Assembly (NCBI GenBank): GCA_964637165.1
Contig: CAZWVI010000001.1
Coordinates: forward strand, 238,575-302,574
DNA from: CAZWVI01 sp964637165
Lineage (GTDB): Bacteria; Planctomycetota; UBA1135
Direction of reading: 5' to 3'
DNA length: 64,000 bases
In this document: in pieces, positions 7,263-15,951 of the stretch
Numbering within the stretch: the first letter of the stretch is position 1
Layout of the letters: each line of letters starts with the position of its first letter
The notes under the pieces: model-generated
The model's database searches: none
What the model saw: only the letters and a program-made list of their open reading frames with translations
What the model was told of the DNA's origin: nothing
Translations under genes and position numbers: made by a program

Positions 7263-9899
7263 TCAAGTATTCGAGCTGAGTTCCTGGTGAAAATTTGCAA
7301 CTGCGCTTTCAAGGTCGCTCCCCTTCTTGCCCTTTCCTTGGGCAAAATCGGCTCGACCACCACCGCCACCGCCAACTTGGCGGCCAAATAATTTGGCTAA
7401 ATCACCTGCTTTTAGCCCCGAATTGTCCGCACAAAGAATAACGTAGGGGACCGATTTGGCGTCGCCACCGATGAGCAGGCAGACTTTGGGGACTTCTGGT
7501 TGCTGCTTCAGTTTGTCAGTCAGCATGGCTAATGTTCTAGCATCAACCCCAGGCAAGTAGGACCACGCTAAGTCGCTTCCTGGTAGTACGTTAAGTGATT
7601 CAACCAGTTCTTTGATGTCGGGGGCATCTGAACGCGACGCTTGCTTTGCCTCCTTTAACTGCTGGCGGAGATTGTCAATCTTGTCGGTCAATCCAGCGGC
7701 GGGAGTTTTAAGTTGCGCTGCGAGTTCGCTTATTAGGGAACGGTCCTTGCTAGCCAACTTCATGGCGGCCTCTCCGGCAACGGCCTCAAGGCGGCGAACT
7801 CCGGCCGAAAGTGCGCGATCTGAAATAATTCTGAACAGGCCGATTTGTCCGGTATTTTTGACATGAGTACCGCCACAAAGTTCAGCCGAGAAATCAGCGA
7901 CGCTGACCACCCGTACAGTGTCTCCGTATTTTTCACCGAACAAGGCGGTGACTCCTTCAGCCTTGGCTTCGTCAAGTGCACAATTTTTAGTTGAAACTAG
8001 GTTAGCTGCAATAACTTGTGCATTGACCAGCTTTTCGATTTCAGCTAATTGTTCCCCATTGGGAGCGTTCGGATTGGTGTAGTCGAAGCGCAGGCGGGTG
8101 GCATCTACCGAAGACCCGGCCTGGGTTACATGCTCTCCAAGAATTTTCTTTAAAGCGGCGTGTAATAAGTGGGTGCCAGTATGGTGCCGTTCAGTGGCTA
8201 GTCGTTGGGTAAAATTAACTTTTGCACTAATTAATTCATTAACTTTAAAATCGATGTTGGCAACACCGCAATGGAAAATAAAATCCCCTTCCTTGTGAGT
8301 TTCTTTTACGCTGAAAATAGAATTCCCATCGGCATTGAAAAATTCGCCACTGTCACCGATTTGCCCGCCACCAGTTGCGTAGAAACAAGTGGTATCGAGA
8401 ACCACTTCCAGTTGCTCGCCACATACAGCTTGGTCGACCAAGTTTTTATCCCGCAGAATTGCCAGCAACTGGGCAGGGCTTTCAGAATTAGCATAGCCCT
8501 TAAATTCACTTTGGGAAATTCCCGCAGTAGATAATTTACCTGGTAGTGATTCGGCGAAAACGTCACCTTTCATTTCCGAACCAGACCGTGCGCGGTCACG
8601 CTGTTCTTCCATCGCCTGATTGAATCCGGCTTGGTCGAATTGAAGCTTATGGTCTTTGACCACGACTTCAGTAATGTCAACCGGAAATCCCCAAGTGTCG
8701 TGAAGCTCAAATGCAACGCTCGCCGGAAAGGTCGTCTCCCCTGCTTTTTGGCAGTTGCCTACAGCTTCATCTAGGCGCGTAATGCCGCGTTTGTAAACAT
8801 CACGGAAGCGTTCTTCTTCAGCCTGACACATAGATTCAATAGTGTTCTGATGCTCATGTAGTTGTGGGTAAGCTTGCCCCATAGTTGCTTGAACCGCGGG
8901 CAATAAATCGGCTAAGAATGTGTTGTTCAAGCCGAGTGCGATGCCATCTCTAACGGCGCGGCGCAGAATTTTGCGCACAACGTAGCCGCGCCCTTCACGA
9001 GCAGGAGCAGCACCGTCAGAAATGCAAAAATAAACGGCGCGGCAATGGTCAGCGATGCGCCGCATTTGGATGTCAGCTTCGTTGTTTTGGCCGTAGGATT
9101 TGCCACTCAATGATTGCAGTGCATCAAGGGTTGGGGCGAATAAATCTGTTTCAAAATTGTTGGGAGCGTTTTGGAGAACTGCAGCAATTCGCTCTAGTCC
9201 CAATCCGACATCAATATTTTTCTGTGGCAATGCTGGAAGTGAACCATCGCTTTGCCGATCAAATTGGGTGAACACAAAATTTCCCACCTCCAAGAAACGT
9301 CCAGGCAATTCACTAAGACCAGCATTCGCTGGCATTTTTTCGCCAGGATTTTGGTCAAAGTAGATTTCTGAGCATGGGCCACAGGGACCGTTGGGTCCCT
9401 GTGATGGCGCACTCGATGGCCAGAAATTTTCAGCCTCGTCTAATCGATAAATCCGCGCGCTAGGTAGCCCAACAACATCGTGCCAGATTTTCCAAGCTTG
9501 GTCGTCATCATTGAAAACCGTAACAACCATGCGCTCGGCATCAAAACCTAAAACACTGGTGAAAAATTCCCATTCCCAAGGAATGGTTTCATCCTTAAAG
9601 TAATCTCCAAATGAAAAATTTCCGAGCATTTCGAAGAAAGTATGGTGTCGTGGAGTTACACCTACGTTATCTAGGTCGGGGACTCTTAAACACTTTTGCG
9701 CAGTCGTGGCACGCGTAATATCGGTGCGCCCCTGACCAAGAAATTCATTTTTAAATTGATTCATCCCTGCGCCAGTAAATAGCAGGGTTGGATCGTTAGA
9801 GGGAATTAAAGAATCCGAGGCTAAGCGCGTATGGCCACGCTCTTCAAAGAAGGAGAGGTAGGCTTCGCGGATTTCGGCAACTGTGCGCGGTAGGGACAT
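7263..9899 (-). CDS. alaS: Alanyl-tRNA synthetase
   Basis: 878 residues, full length. It charges tRNA-Ala and edits mischarged Ser and Gly. The N-terminal class II catalytic domain begins with DSLIPSNDPTLLFTGAGM. The editing domain has the HHTGTHLLHAAL metal-binding motif, with the matching CGGTHV further on. The C-terminal C-Ala domain (about 740-878) ends with a glycine-rich GGGGGGRADFAQG stretch. It is the gene after recA on the minus strand, a common pairing, across 77 bases that hold a stem-loop. Confidence 0.97.
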   Translation of the reverse strand: MSLPRTVAEIREAYLSFFEERGHTRLASDSLIPSNDPTLLFTGAGMNQFKNEFLGQGRTDITRATTAQKCLRVPDLDNVGVTPRHHTFFEMLGNFSFGDYFKDETIPWEWEFFTSVLGFDAERMVVTVFNDDDQAWKIWHDVVGLPSARIYRLDEAENFWPSSAPSQGPNGPCGPCSEIYFDQNPGEKMPANAGLSELPGRFLEVGNFVFTQFDRQSDGSLPALPQKNIDVGLGLERIAAVLQNAPNNFETDLFAPTLDALQSLSGKSYGQNNEADIQMRRIADHCRAVYFCISDGAAPAREGRGYVVRKILRRAVRDGIALGLNNTFLADLLPAVQATMGQAYPQLHEHQNTIESMCQAEEERFRDVYKRGITRLDEAVGNCQKAGETTFPASVAFELHDTWGFPVDITEVVVKDHKLQFDQAGFNQAMEEQRDRARSGSEMKGDVFAESLPGKLSTAGISQSEFKGYANSESPAQLLAILRDKNLVDQAVCGEQLEVVLDTTCFYATGGGQIGDSGEFFNADGNSIFSVKETHKEGDFIFHCGVANIDFKVNELISAKVNFTQRLATERHHTGTHLLHAALKKILGEHVTQAGSSVDATRLRFDYTNPNAPNGEQLAEIEKLVNAQVIAANLVSTKNCALDEAKAEGVTALFGEKYGDTVRVVSVADFSAELCGGTHVKNTGQIGLFRIISDRALSAGVRRLEAVAGEAAMKLASKDRSLISELAAQLKTPAAGLTDKIDNLRQQLKEAKQASRSDAPDIKELVESLNVLPGSDLAWSYLPGVDARTLAMLTDKLKQQPEVPKVCLLIGGDAKSVPYVILCADNSGLKAGDLAKLFGRQVGGGGGGRADFAQGKGKKGSDLESAVANFHQELSSNT

Positions 9900-9915
9900 T
9901 TGAGTTCAGCGGTGA

Positions 9916-9944
9916 GCCCTCAACACCCAAAGGGTGCAGAGGGC
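9916..9944 (-). other. Stem-loop between recA and alaS
   Basis: On the minus strand GCCCT, CACCC, a three-base loop, GGGTG and AGGGC form a two-part hairpin, five pairs in each part with small internal bulges, ending about 17 bases before the alaS start. There is no T-run, so it may be an attenuator or an RNA-stability element that uncouples alaS from recA. Confidence 0.35.
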
Positions 9945-9976
9945 AAGTTTGCTAAACATCTTACGACTTTTCAGTC

Positions 9977-11122
9977 TTAGGCCTTGGCCGAGGTGCGTTT
10001 TTTACCTTTTGGAGCGGCCCCAGCTGCCATTTCCATTTCTGCTTTAGCGGCAGGTTCTGGAATAATTTCTTCTGCAGGCTTTGGGTTCATCGCGGCTTTG
10101 ATCAGCACTACTAACTCGTCACACAGGTCAGTGTTGTCCTGAAGGATTTGACGGACAGATTCTTTGCCCTGGCCAAGTTTGATTTCACCTTTTTCCGGGT
10201 GTAGGCAGGAAAACCAAGCGCCGGCTTTTTTGATTAAACCATGCTGAATGCCAAGTTCAATTACATCGCCCTCAAAAGAAATTCCTTTGCCGTAGATTAT
10301 GTCGAACTCTGAGCGGCGGAATGGCGGGGCAACTTTGTTCTTAACAATAGTTCCCTTTGTGCGGTTTCCAATAATGTCTTCGCCATGCTTAAGTGCGCCA
10401 ATGCGTCTAATGTCAATACGCACCGAAGAGTAAAACTTAAGAGCTCGGCCGCCAGGAGTTGTTTCTGGATTACCAAACATGACCCCAATCTTTTCGCGAA
10501 GCTGGTTAATGAAAATTACCACGCAATCAGTTTTACCGATTGAAACAGTTAAGCGGCGCAGCGCCTGAGACATCATGCGCGCTTGTAGCCCAACAAATGT
10601 GTCACCAATTTCACCGTCAATTTCAGCCTTTGGAACGAGGGCTGCAACTGAATCGATTACCACCACGTCGACGGCGCCAGATCTGACAAAGCGCTCGCAG
10701 ATGTCGAGCCCCTCCTCCCCATAAGAAGGTTGGGAAAGGTTAAAGCGCATTCCGTCTAGATTGACTCCAAGGCTTTTAGCATAGTCAGGGTCGAAGGCAT
10801 GTTCCGCATCAATGAAGGCGGCGTAGCCACCTAGCTTGTGGACTTGAGCAATTACAGAAAGTGCCAAAGTTGACTTTCCTGATCCTTCAGGGCCATATAA
10901 CTCGACAACTCGGCCACGAGGTAAGCCTTTTCCGCCGAGTGCCTGGTCGAGAGTTAGCGATCCTGTGGGAATCCCTTCCACTCCCTTGAGGAAGCCGTCG
11001 TCCATATGGATAACGGAGCCCTCGCCGTGATTCTTTTCAATAGCCTCAAGTGCGGCCTTGAGTGCGGTTTCACGGTTTGATGATTTAGTGCTTTTTGCTT
11101 TCGGTTTTTTGGCGGCAGCCAT
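9977..11122 (-). CDS. recA: RecA recombinase
   Basis: 381 residues, slightly longer than average because of a Lys/Ala/Glu-rich C-terminal tail. RecA forms filaments on single-stranded DNA, drives homologous recombination and activates LexA cleavage. The Walker A loop GPEGSGKST is at residues 77-85. FINQLREKIGVMFGNPETT, the DNA-binding L2 region, is intact, and no intein interrupts it. The start has a good Shine-Dalgarno sequence AGGAGT at 11127-11132, one of the clearest in the window. The 123-base gap upstream is AT-rich and presumably holds the promoter, but I could not identify a LexA box. Confidence 0.97.
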   Translation of the reverse strand: MAAAKKPKAKSTKSSNRETALKAALEAIEKNHGEGSVIHMDDGFLKGVEGIPTGSLTLDQALGGKGLPRGRVVELYGPEGSGKSTLALSVIAQVHKLGGYAAFIDAEHAFDPDYAKSLGVNLDGMRFNLSQPSYGEEGLDICERFVRSGAVDVVVIDSVAALVPKAEIDGEIGDTFVGLQARMMSQALRRLTVSIGKTDCVVIFINQLREKIGVMFGNPETTPGGRALKFYSSVRIDIRRIGALKHGEDIIGNRTKGTIVKNKVAPPFRRSEFDIIYGKGISFEGDVIELGIQHGLIKKAGAWFSCLHPEKGEIKLGQGKESVRQILQDNTDLCDELVVLIKAAMNPKPAEEIIPEPAAKAEMEMAAGAAPKGKKRTSAKA

Positions 11123-11245
11123 GGTTACTCCTGTTAGGTGTTTGTTTGGGTTTTCAGTTTAGGGCGAGCAAGGGTTTAAAACAAGTACTCACACTAAAAA
11201 ACACGTGATTTAAGCAAACTCATTACCTCTTTATTTAGCAACTCC

Positions 11246-12142
11246 CTATATTCTTACGAAATCACACAGTAAATTAAAGCGTTCATCGAGAAGATTTCGC
11301 TCCGCAGCAACTAAGCCGGCGGTTGAAAATTGTTCAACCGTGAGTGATGCGGCAACTGTCCCGTAGCCCATGGCCTTTTTAAGCATCTCGTTACTGGTAC
11401 CACCAAGGGCATCAAGACAGCCAATAAAGCCCCCGGCGAAGGAGTCGCCGGCACCGGTTGGATCAATAACCGAAGTGGTCGGAAATGCTGGCACTGCAAA
11501 GTGCATGTTTGGGGTAAACAAAAATGCCCCATGTTCACCTTTTTTAACCACTACCATGCGCGGCCCCATTTCAAGTAGAGCCTCGCCGGCACTGATTAAG
11601 TTTTTGCGGCCCGTTAGCATGCGCGCCTCTGCATCATTCAAAATCAGCCCGTCAATCTTGCCGAGCAATTCGTCAAGCAACTCGCGTTGGGTATTAATCC
11701 ATAGGTTCATGGTGTCGGCGAAAACAACTTTGGCGTCCAATGCGGCCAACATTTCGAGTTGGGTATCAGCCCCCATGTTGGCTAGAAAAGCAAACTCTCC
11801 ACCTTTCCATTCTGCCGGCACAACTGGTGTTTCAGTAAGTACGTTAAGTTCGGTAAGCAGAGTTTCTGCTTCGTTCATGTCGCCCTCGTAGCGGCCTTCC
11901 CAATGAAAGGTCGGTTGGTCGTCAAAGCGGCGCAACCCACTTAAGTCACCACCGCGTTTGCGCACCGCGTCCCAGGCAGAATCCGGAAAGTCAAAACCGA
12001 GGTTGGCTGCCACCCGCACTTTGGTAAAGAACGATGCAGCCAGCGAAAAGTAAAGAGCACTTCCACCGGCAACTTTTTCAGCTTTGCCAAAAGGAGTTTC
12101 TACGGTGTCAATGCCAATGGAACCTACTACGCTTAGTGTCAT
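11246..12142 (-). CDS. PfkB-family sugar/nucleoside kinase
   Basis: 298 residues, a typical ribokinase-fold kinase. The second PfkB signature DPTGAGDSFAGGF, with the catalytic Asp, lies near residues 231-243, and the N-terminal GGSALYFSLAA matches the substrate-binding GG motif. The family phosphorylates sugars, nucleosides or related small molecules; the substrate cannot be assigned from sequence. It starts one base after the stop of the membrane-protein gene at 12144-13262, so the two are probably co-transcribed. Confidence 0.85.
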   Translation of the reverse strand: MTLSVVGSIGIDTVETPFGKAEKVAGGSALYFSLAASFFTKVRVAANLGFDFPDSAWDAVRKRGGDLSGLRRFDDQPTFHWEGRYEGDMNEAETLLTELNVLTETPVVPAEWKGGEFAFLANMGADTQLEMLAALDAKVVFADTMNLWINTQRELLDELLGKIDGLILNDAEARMLTGRKNLISAGEALLEMGPRMVVVKKGEHGAFLFTPNMHFAVPAFPTTSVIDPTGAGDSFAGGFIGCLDALGGTSNEMLKKAMGYGTVAASLTVEQFSTAGLVAAERNLLDERFNLLCDFVRI

Positions 12143-12143
12143 T

Positions 12144-13262
12144 TTATTTAAGTGGTGTTGAACTGTTAATTAGGGAATTGCGCGAGCGTAAACCAGCCCA
12201 AGCAAGGCCACCCAATAAGCCGAAACCGACTTGGGTAGTTAAGCGGAATAAAATTGAGACAGCAACACCCAAAGTAAAGGTTGAGCCCATTCCATTGAAA
12301 AAGCGGCCATAAAGCGATTCGCCAATCCCCCATCCAGCCGGGGCCAGTGGTAAGGATGAAATTGTTTGCACTACCGGATAGATGGCAAAATTCTCAATCA
12401 AACCGAGGCTGGCGCCAATTGCTTGCCCCATCGACCAGAAGCACATCACGCCGGCCGCTTGCAAGATGATGGAAAGAGATAAAGCCTTAAATAGCGCGCT
12501 AGGGCTTTGGCGGTAAACAGTAATTGCGTCGTCAATCTTTTCGATTTTGTCGCCGAGTGGAAGTTTCGCCAAGAGAGTTTCAATGCGTAATAATTTTCGC
12601 ATGCGCTTGGATAAGTAGCAGTAGGCTCCAAGAAAAACTATTGCTAAAACAGCAAGTACAGCAAAACGGAGTTGAACTAGTCGAATTGCTGCTAAGCCTT
12701 GGCCGAAGTCAGCGATGAACAGAATTGCCGCGCCAATGATCAGCAAACCGACTAAGCCGATAGCGCGATCGACAAAAACTGAAATGGCGGCGCGTGCGCG
12801 GTTTTGTTCAACTCCACGAGCGACAATTACCGCACGAACAACATCTCCACCGGTTAGGCCCGGCATAACGTTGTTGAAGAAATATCCAACGAAACACAAA
12901 CGCATTGCGTGCCAGTAACGACATTGCACATCTGCGGCATGTAGCAGAATTTTCCAACGCCAGGCAACGACTATCAAGAGCACAATCCAAAAGCCAATAC
13001 CGCTCAAGTACCACTTAAGTTGGAGGCCACTGAAGAGAGTCGATAATCCAGGACGTGGAGTGGCATTAGTAAAATCAAAATCGGGGTTGGGCGTGGTGTT
13101 GAAGGTCCAATCTTGGCCCTGCCAATCGCCGCTTAAGGTACCGGTTATTACTTCGCCGGTGCTCGACTCAAGTGAATCGTGCCAAGTGATTTGGCTTAGC
13201 ACATACCATGCAAGTAGAACCGCAAGGCCGAGCTTTAAAAAGCGGAAAACCCAGACAGACAC
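12144..13262 (-). CDS. UPF0104/lysylphosphatidylglycerol-synthase-TM-type membrane protein
   Basis: 372 residues with about eight hydrophobic spans. It resembles the flippase-like membrane domain of MprF and AglD (PF03706 group): WRWKILLHAADVQCRYWHAM in the second segment, then GYFFNNVMPGLTGGDVVRA and, late, LPLAPAGWGIGE, which match that family's conserved loops. Members are proposed to flip or modify lipid-linked substrates; there is no synthase domain here. An insertion of about 60 residues follows the first membrane span, probably on the outer face. It lies 8 bases after the lipoprotein gene 13271-14047. Confidence 0.75.
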   Translation of the reverse strand: MSVWVFRFLKLGLAVLLAWYVLSQITWHDSLESSTGEVITGTLSGDWQGQDWTFNTTPNPDFDFTNATPRPGLSTLFSGLQLKWYLSGIGFWIVLLIVVAWRWKILLHAADVQCRYWHAMRLCFVGYFFNNVMPGLTGGDVVRAVIVARGVEQNRARAAISVFVDRAIGLVGLLIIGAAILFIADFGQGLAAIRLVQLRFAVLAVLAIVFLGAYCYLSKRMRKLLRIETLLAKLPLGDKIEKIDDAITVYRQSPSALFKALSLSIILQAAGVMCFWSMGQAIGASLGLIENFAIYPVVQTISSLPLAPAGWGIGESLYGRFFNGMGSTFTLGVAVSILFRLTTQVGFGLLGGLAWAGLRSRNSLINSSTPLK

Positions 13263-13270
13263 GAAGTTAA

Positions 13271-14047
13271 TTATTTTTGGTTAAGGTGTGTGAGAAGCAA
13301 GTCGAGCCGTTGTTGACAGATATCGGCTAGTTGCTGATCATTTGACTGAACACCGGCCTTAAGGGCTTGCAAGCAAATCCTTAAACCAACTCGTGCCAAA
13401 GTTTCTTCGCCGCCTTTTGGTAAGCGCGAATCAAGTCGTAAGTGGGTTGCAAGGCCATGAGCCATTCGAACTGAACTATGTAAGTCGGCAATTGCGGCCG
13501 AGTCCAAGGCTGAGTAGGCTGCTTCTGCGGCATCTAAAAAGTAAGGACTTTCACTAAGTTCGTAAGCTTGAACAACGGCGTTGAGGGCACTCGCCAAATC
13601 TCCTGTCGGTGCTTGGCGTGGCAAAGTAACTTGCATAGTGCCAGCCCAATGCCCAGCGAATTGCGAAAGTATTGCAGCGGCATCGATTCGCGTTTCTAAG
13701 TAAGGATCGTGGAGTAGCGCCAAACTTAACCAACCGGTAGCCTCGAGGCTCGCGGCAAAGTCAGCCGGATGAATGGTGGCAATTCGTTGTAGTAACCATT
13801 CGTCAAGTTGTTGGTGATCCTCTACTACGAAGTGCGAACGATCACCGAGCCGATGTTTTGGGCGGCCGGTTTTGGGGTGATAATCTTGCGGGGAAATCCA
13901 CATCGCCGCGGGACTTTTTTCAGCAAAACTGCTGGCATCATGGATGGCGGCAAAATCTTCAAGCAGGGTGCCAGCGGGGACTGCACAAGAACTGGCCCCA
14001 AGCATTAGCAGGGTGGACAAGTAGAGTGCGACTGGGGCGTTTTTCAC
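13271..14047 (-). CDS. Putative lipoprotein of unknown function
   Basis: 258 residues. The N-terminus is a signal peptide ending in a lipobox LGASSC, with Cys21 as the lipidation site. The rest is largely alpha-helical, with no domain that I recognise. Its Ala- and Leu-rich pattern could be HEAT- or TPR-like repeats. It opens a three-gene minus-strand run with the membrane protein and the PfkB kinase, which suggests an envelope-related role, but nothing more specific is supported. Confidence 0.6.
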   Translation of the reverse strand: MKNAPVALYLSTLLMLGASSCAVPAGTLLEDFAAIHDASSFAEKSPAAMWISPQDYHPKTGRPKHRLGDRSHFVVEDHQQLDEWLLQRIATIHPADFAASLEATGWLSLALLHDPYLETRIDAAAILSQFAGHWAGTMQVTLPRQAPTGDLASALNAVVQAYELSESPYFLDAAEAAYSALDSAAIADLHSSVRMAHGLATHLRLDSRLPKGGEETLARVGLRICLQALKAGVQSNDQQLADICQQRLDLLLTHLNQK

Positions 14048-14077
14048 AAATGCAGTTTAGCCGATGACCAGATGCAG

Positions 14078-14092
14078 CCCTAATCACTAGGG
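14078..14092 (-). terminator. Possible terminator downstream of ssrA
   Basis: CCCTA, a five-base loop and TAGGG form a five-pair stem 16 bases past the tmRNA 3' end. There is no T-run, so the call is weak. Confidence 0.25.
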
Positions 14093-14107
14093 GCATATTA
14101 GAAAAGC

Positions 14108-14458
14108 TGGTGGAGGCGGCGGGAATCGAACCCGCGTCCTGAGAAGTTCCCTGGAGGGCGTCTACGTGTGTAGTTTCATGATTAATCTCGTTAAAGGGCG
14201 CGCCATGAAACCAGCAAACCCAAAAACCAGTCCCTAAATCTTACGCCAAGTAACGGGACAGTACCCAGCGCCAGCCCGATTTTCAACGTCTGCGAAATCC
14301 ATCGGGCTTGGAGTTCGAGACGAGCTAGCCTTTAATTAGGCAGCAAGAGAGTAGTTATTGTTGGCAGTTAAGCCTTTGTCAGGTTTTTACGAGGCCACCT
14401 GACACCCTCGACACGCAACCGCAACAAGTAAAGCATCCAGTCGAAACCGATCGCCCCC
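14108..14458 (-). ncRNA. ssrA: tmRNA (ssrA)
   Basis: 351 nt, one-piece tmRNA. The 5' end GGGGGCGATCGGTTTCGAC pairs with CGCCTCC just before ACCA at the 3' end (seven pairs, one G-U). The 3' end carries the tRNA-like GGTTCGATTCC T-arm and an encoded CCA. The tag reading frame is at 14336-14365 (minus): GCC AAC AAT AAC TAC TCT CTT GCT GCC TAA, giving the peptide ANNNYSLAA, with the hydrophobic LAA end recognised by ClpXP-type proteases. Pseudoknot-like inverted repeats lie downstream. Together with SmpB it rescues stalled ribosomes; smpB is immediately upstream on the same strand. Confidence 0.95.
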
Positions 14459-14476
14459 TTCAGCTGTTGAGCCTTA

Positions 14477-14482
14477 AGTATA
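14477..14482 (-). promoter_or_regulatory. Possible extended -10 element of ssrA
   Basis: TATACT preceded by TGC (extended -10) lies 18 bases upstream of the predicted mature tmRNA 5' end. No good -35 hexamer is at the right distance. This would let ssrA be transcribed separately from smpB. Confidence 0.4.
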
Positions 14483-14533
14483 GCACCTGCAACTAATCAA
14501 AGTGGGCAGGAATTGCTGATTACGTGCCGCGTT

Positions 14534-14998
14534 TTAGCGTTTGCCCAAGTTGCGTAATTTGCGTTTACTTTCACGGTCTTTGATTGCCTGACGTTTGTCG
14601 TGCAATTTTCGACCTTTGGCGAGCGCTATTTCTACTTTGGCCCATTTGCCGCGGAAATAAAGTCGCAGCGGAATAATCGTCAAGCCCCCCACTTTTACCT
14701 TTTGTCCAAGTTTTAATGCTTCACGCTTACGCGACAATAAGCGCCTTGGACGGATAGGGTCGTGGTTGAATATATTCCCAGCTTCGTACTCAGCAATGTG
14801 GGCGTTATATAACCACAATCCATCTCCTTCTAATTTAACAAAAGCTTCATCTAGGCTGACTTTGCCAATCCGCAGAGTTTTAACTTCGGTTCCTGACAGC
14901 GCAATCCCAACTTCGAGGCTTTCAAGAACCTCGTAGTTGCGGCGCGCGCGGCGATTGTTCGCCACTTCGATTATTTCTCGGTCAGGATTGTTCATCAA
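14534..14998 (-). CDS. smpB: SsrA-binding protein SmpB
   Basis: 154 residues, normal length. SmpB binds tmRNA and places it in the A site of stalled ribosomes. Typical segments are NRRARRNYEVLESLEVGIAL, SGTEVKTLRIGKVSLDEAFV and the C-terminal basic tail RKLHDKRQAIKDRESKR. The first or second Met may be the start. The gene is 75 bases upstream of ssrA on the same strand. Confidence 0.95.
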   Translation of the reverse strand: MMNNPDREIIEVANNRRARRNYEVLESLEVGIALSGTEVKTLRIGKVSLDEAFVKLEGDGLWLYNAHIAEYEAGNIFNHDPIRPRRLLSRKREALKLGQKVKVGGLTIIPLRLYFRGKWAKVEIALAKGRKLHDKRQAIKDRESKRKLRNLGKR

Positions 14999-15114
14999 AG
15001 AATTTTGCTGAAACTATTATTGAATGGTAGGCTTGCGTTAAAGCGTCCAAGACTCTACTCTATCCGGCCCTAAACGTTTGCTTTGCCGAAGTGGCAAAAT
15101 CCGCAAACTTTTCA

Positions 15115-15191
15115 AGGGCAGTAGCTCTAATTGGTAGAGCGGCGGTTTCCAAAACCGCATGTTGGGGGTTCGAGTCCCTCCTGCCCTGCCA
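15115..15191 (+). tRNA. tRNA-Trp (anticodon CCA)
   Basis: 77 nt including an encoded CCA. The acceptor stem AGGGCAG pairs with CTGCCCT; the anticodon arm is GCGGT/ACCGC with loop TTCCAAA, anticodon CCA at 15149-15151; the T-arm is GGGGG/CCCTC around TTCGAGT. The discriminator base is G, as expected for tRNA-Trp. The 116-base gap before it, shared with the divergent smpB, contains a stem-loop TTTGCC/GGCAAA (15082-15098) of unknown role. Confidence 0.95.
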
Positions 15192-15214
15192 CCACCCTTC
15201 CAAACGTCGGACCA

Positions 15215-15910
15215 ATGCCTTTTCCTGGAATTCCAGACGAGTTCCTCGCTCAAATTGAACCGCCTGATCCAATCGATTTAGGCGAGTTGCGGAATGCTGT
15301 AGGCAAAATGGCAGACCCACCCGATGGGCCCCTCAGTCGTTTAATCGATTTTGGTAACTGTTTGTTGGCGGGAAATTCGGTGGCGCGGCTAACTGGCGCC
15401 AAAGACTGGAATGCCCTGCTACGCCCCCATTTGTTGGATTGCGTGTTGGCGGCCGCTTACGTGCCAAATGATGCCCGGACCATTTTGGACTGGGGCTCAG
15501 GAGGCGGAATGCCGGGCTTGGTATGGGCAATTCTTTTTCCAGAAAAGCGGTTGCTGCTCACCGAGAAAACTGGCAAAAAGGCCGAATTCCTGCAAGAAGC
15601 CGCGATTCGGCTCGATTTAAGTAATGTCGAAGTCTTGCATGGCCAAGCTGAGCAAGAACTAAAACATGAAGAACGGCCCGACATCATTGTCGCGCGCGCC
15701 GTTGAACCACTTCCTAAGTTGCTGAAGCGAATTCGTCGCCATCGCATCCACTTTGGTTCACTTTGGGTTATGGCCGGCCCAAGTTGGGAGGACTCATGGC
15801 AAGACATGAATGATGACGACCGTCGTTCCTGGGTGCTGCCGGCCCGCCATAAGTATTCACTTGGTAGTGACCTTGGAAACCGTGAATTGGCAATTTTCAA
15901 GCCGCGCTAA
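15215..15910 (+). CDS. rsmG: 16S rRNA (guanine-527-N7)-methyltransferase-like protein (RsmG)
   Basis: 231 residues from the ATG at 15215. The SAM-binding motif I reads DWGSGGGMPG at residues 92-101, and the preceding LLRPHLLDC resembles the RHLLDS segment of RsmG. TEKTGKKAEFLQEAA matches the conserved motif that follows. RsmG methylates G527 of 16S rRNA; loss gives low-level streptomycin resistance in known bacteria. The frame is open further upstream, but that would run into tRNA-Trp, so the later ATG was chosen. No clear Shine-Dalgarno sequence. A general SAM-methyltransferase is the alternative. Confidence 0.8.
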   Translation: MPFPGIPDEFLAQIEPPDPIDLGELRNAVGKMADPPDGPLSRLIDFGNCLLAGNSVARLTGAKDWNALLRPHLLDCVLAAAYVPNDARTILDWGSGGGMPGLVWAILFPEKRLLLTEKTGKKAEFLQEAAIRLDLSNVEVLHGQAEQELKHEERPDIIVARAVEPLPKLLKRIRRHRIHFGSLWVMAGPSWEDSWQDMNDDDRRSWVLPARHKYSLGSDLGNRELAIFKPR

Positions 15911-15951
15911 ACGGTGTGCGTAAAATTGCAAATTAAGTTATCCTTTGCTCA

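Noticed and set aside
11123..11245. LexA/SOS box upstream of recA
   Set aside because: Only AT-rich sequence with short chance palindromes; no match to a known LexA motif.
11370..11891. 173-codon plus-strand frame opposite the PfkB kinase
   Set aside because: Shadow frame; the minus-strand kinase has the PfkB signature.
15131..15214. Upstream in-frame start for rsmG (259-residue form)
   Set aside because: It lies inside tRNA-Trp; the ATG at 15215 gives a normal-length protein.
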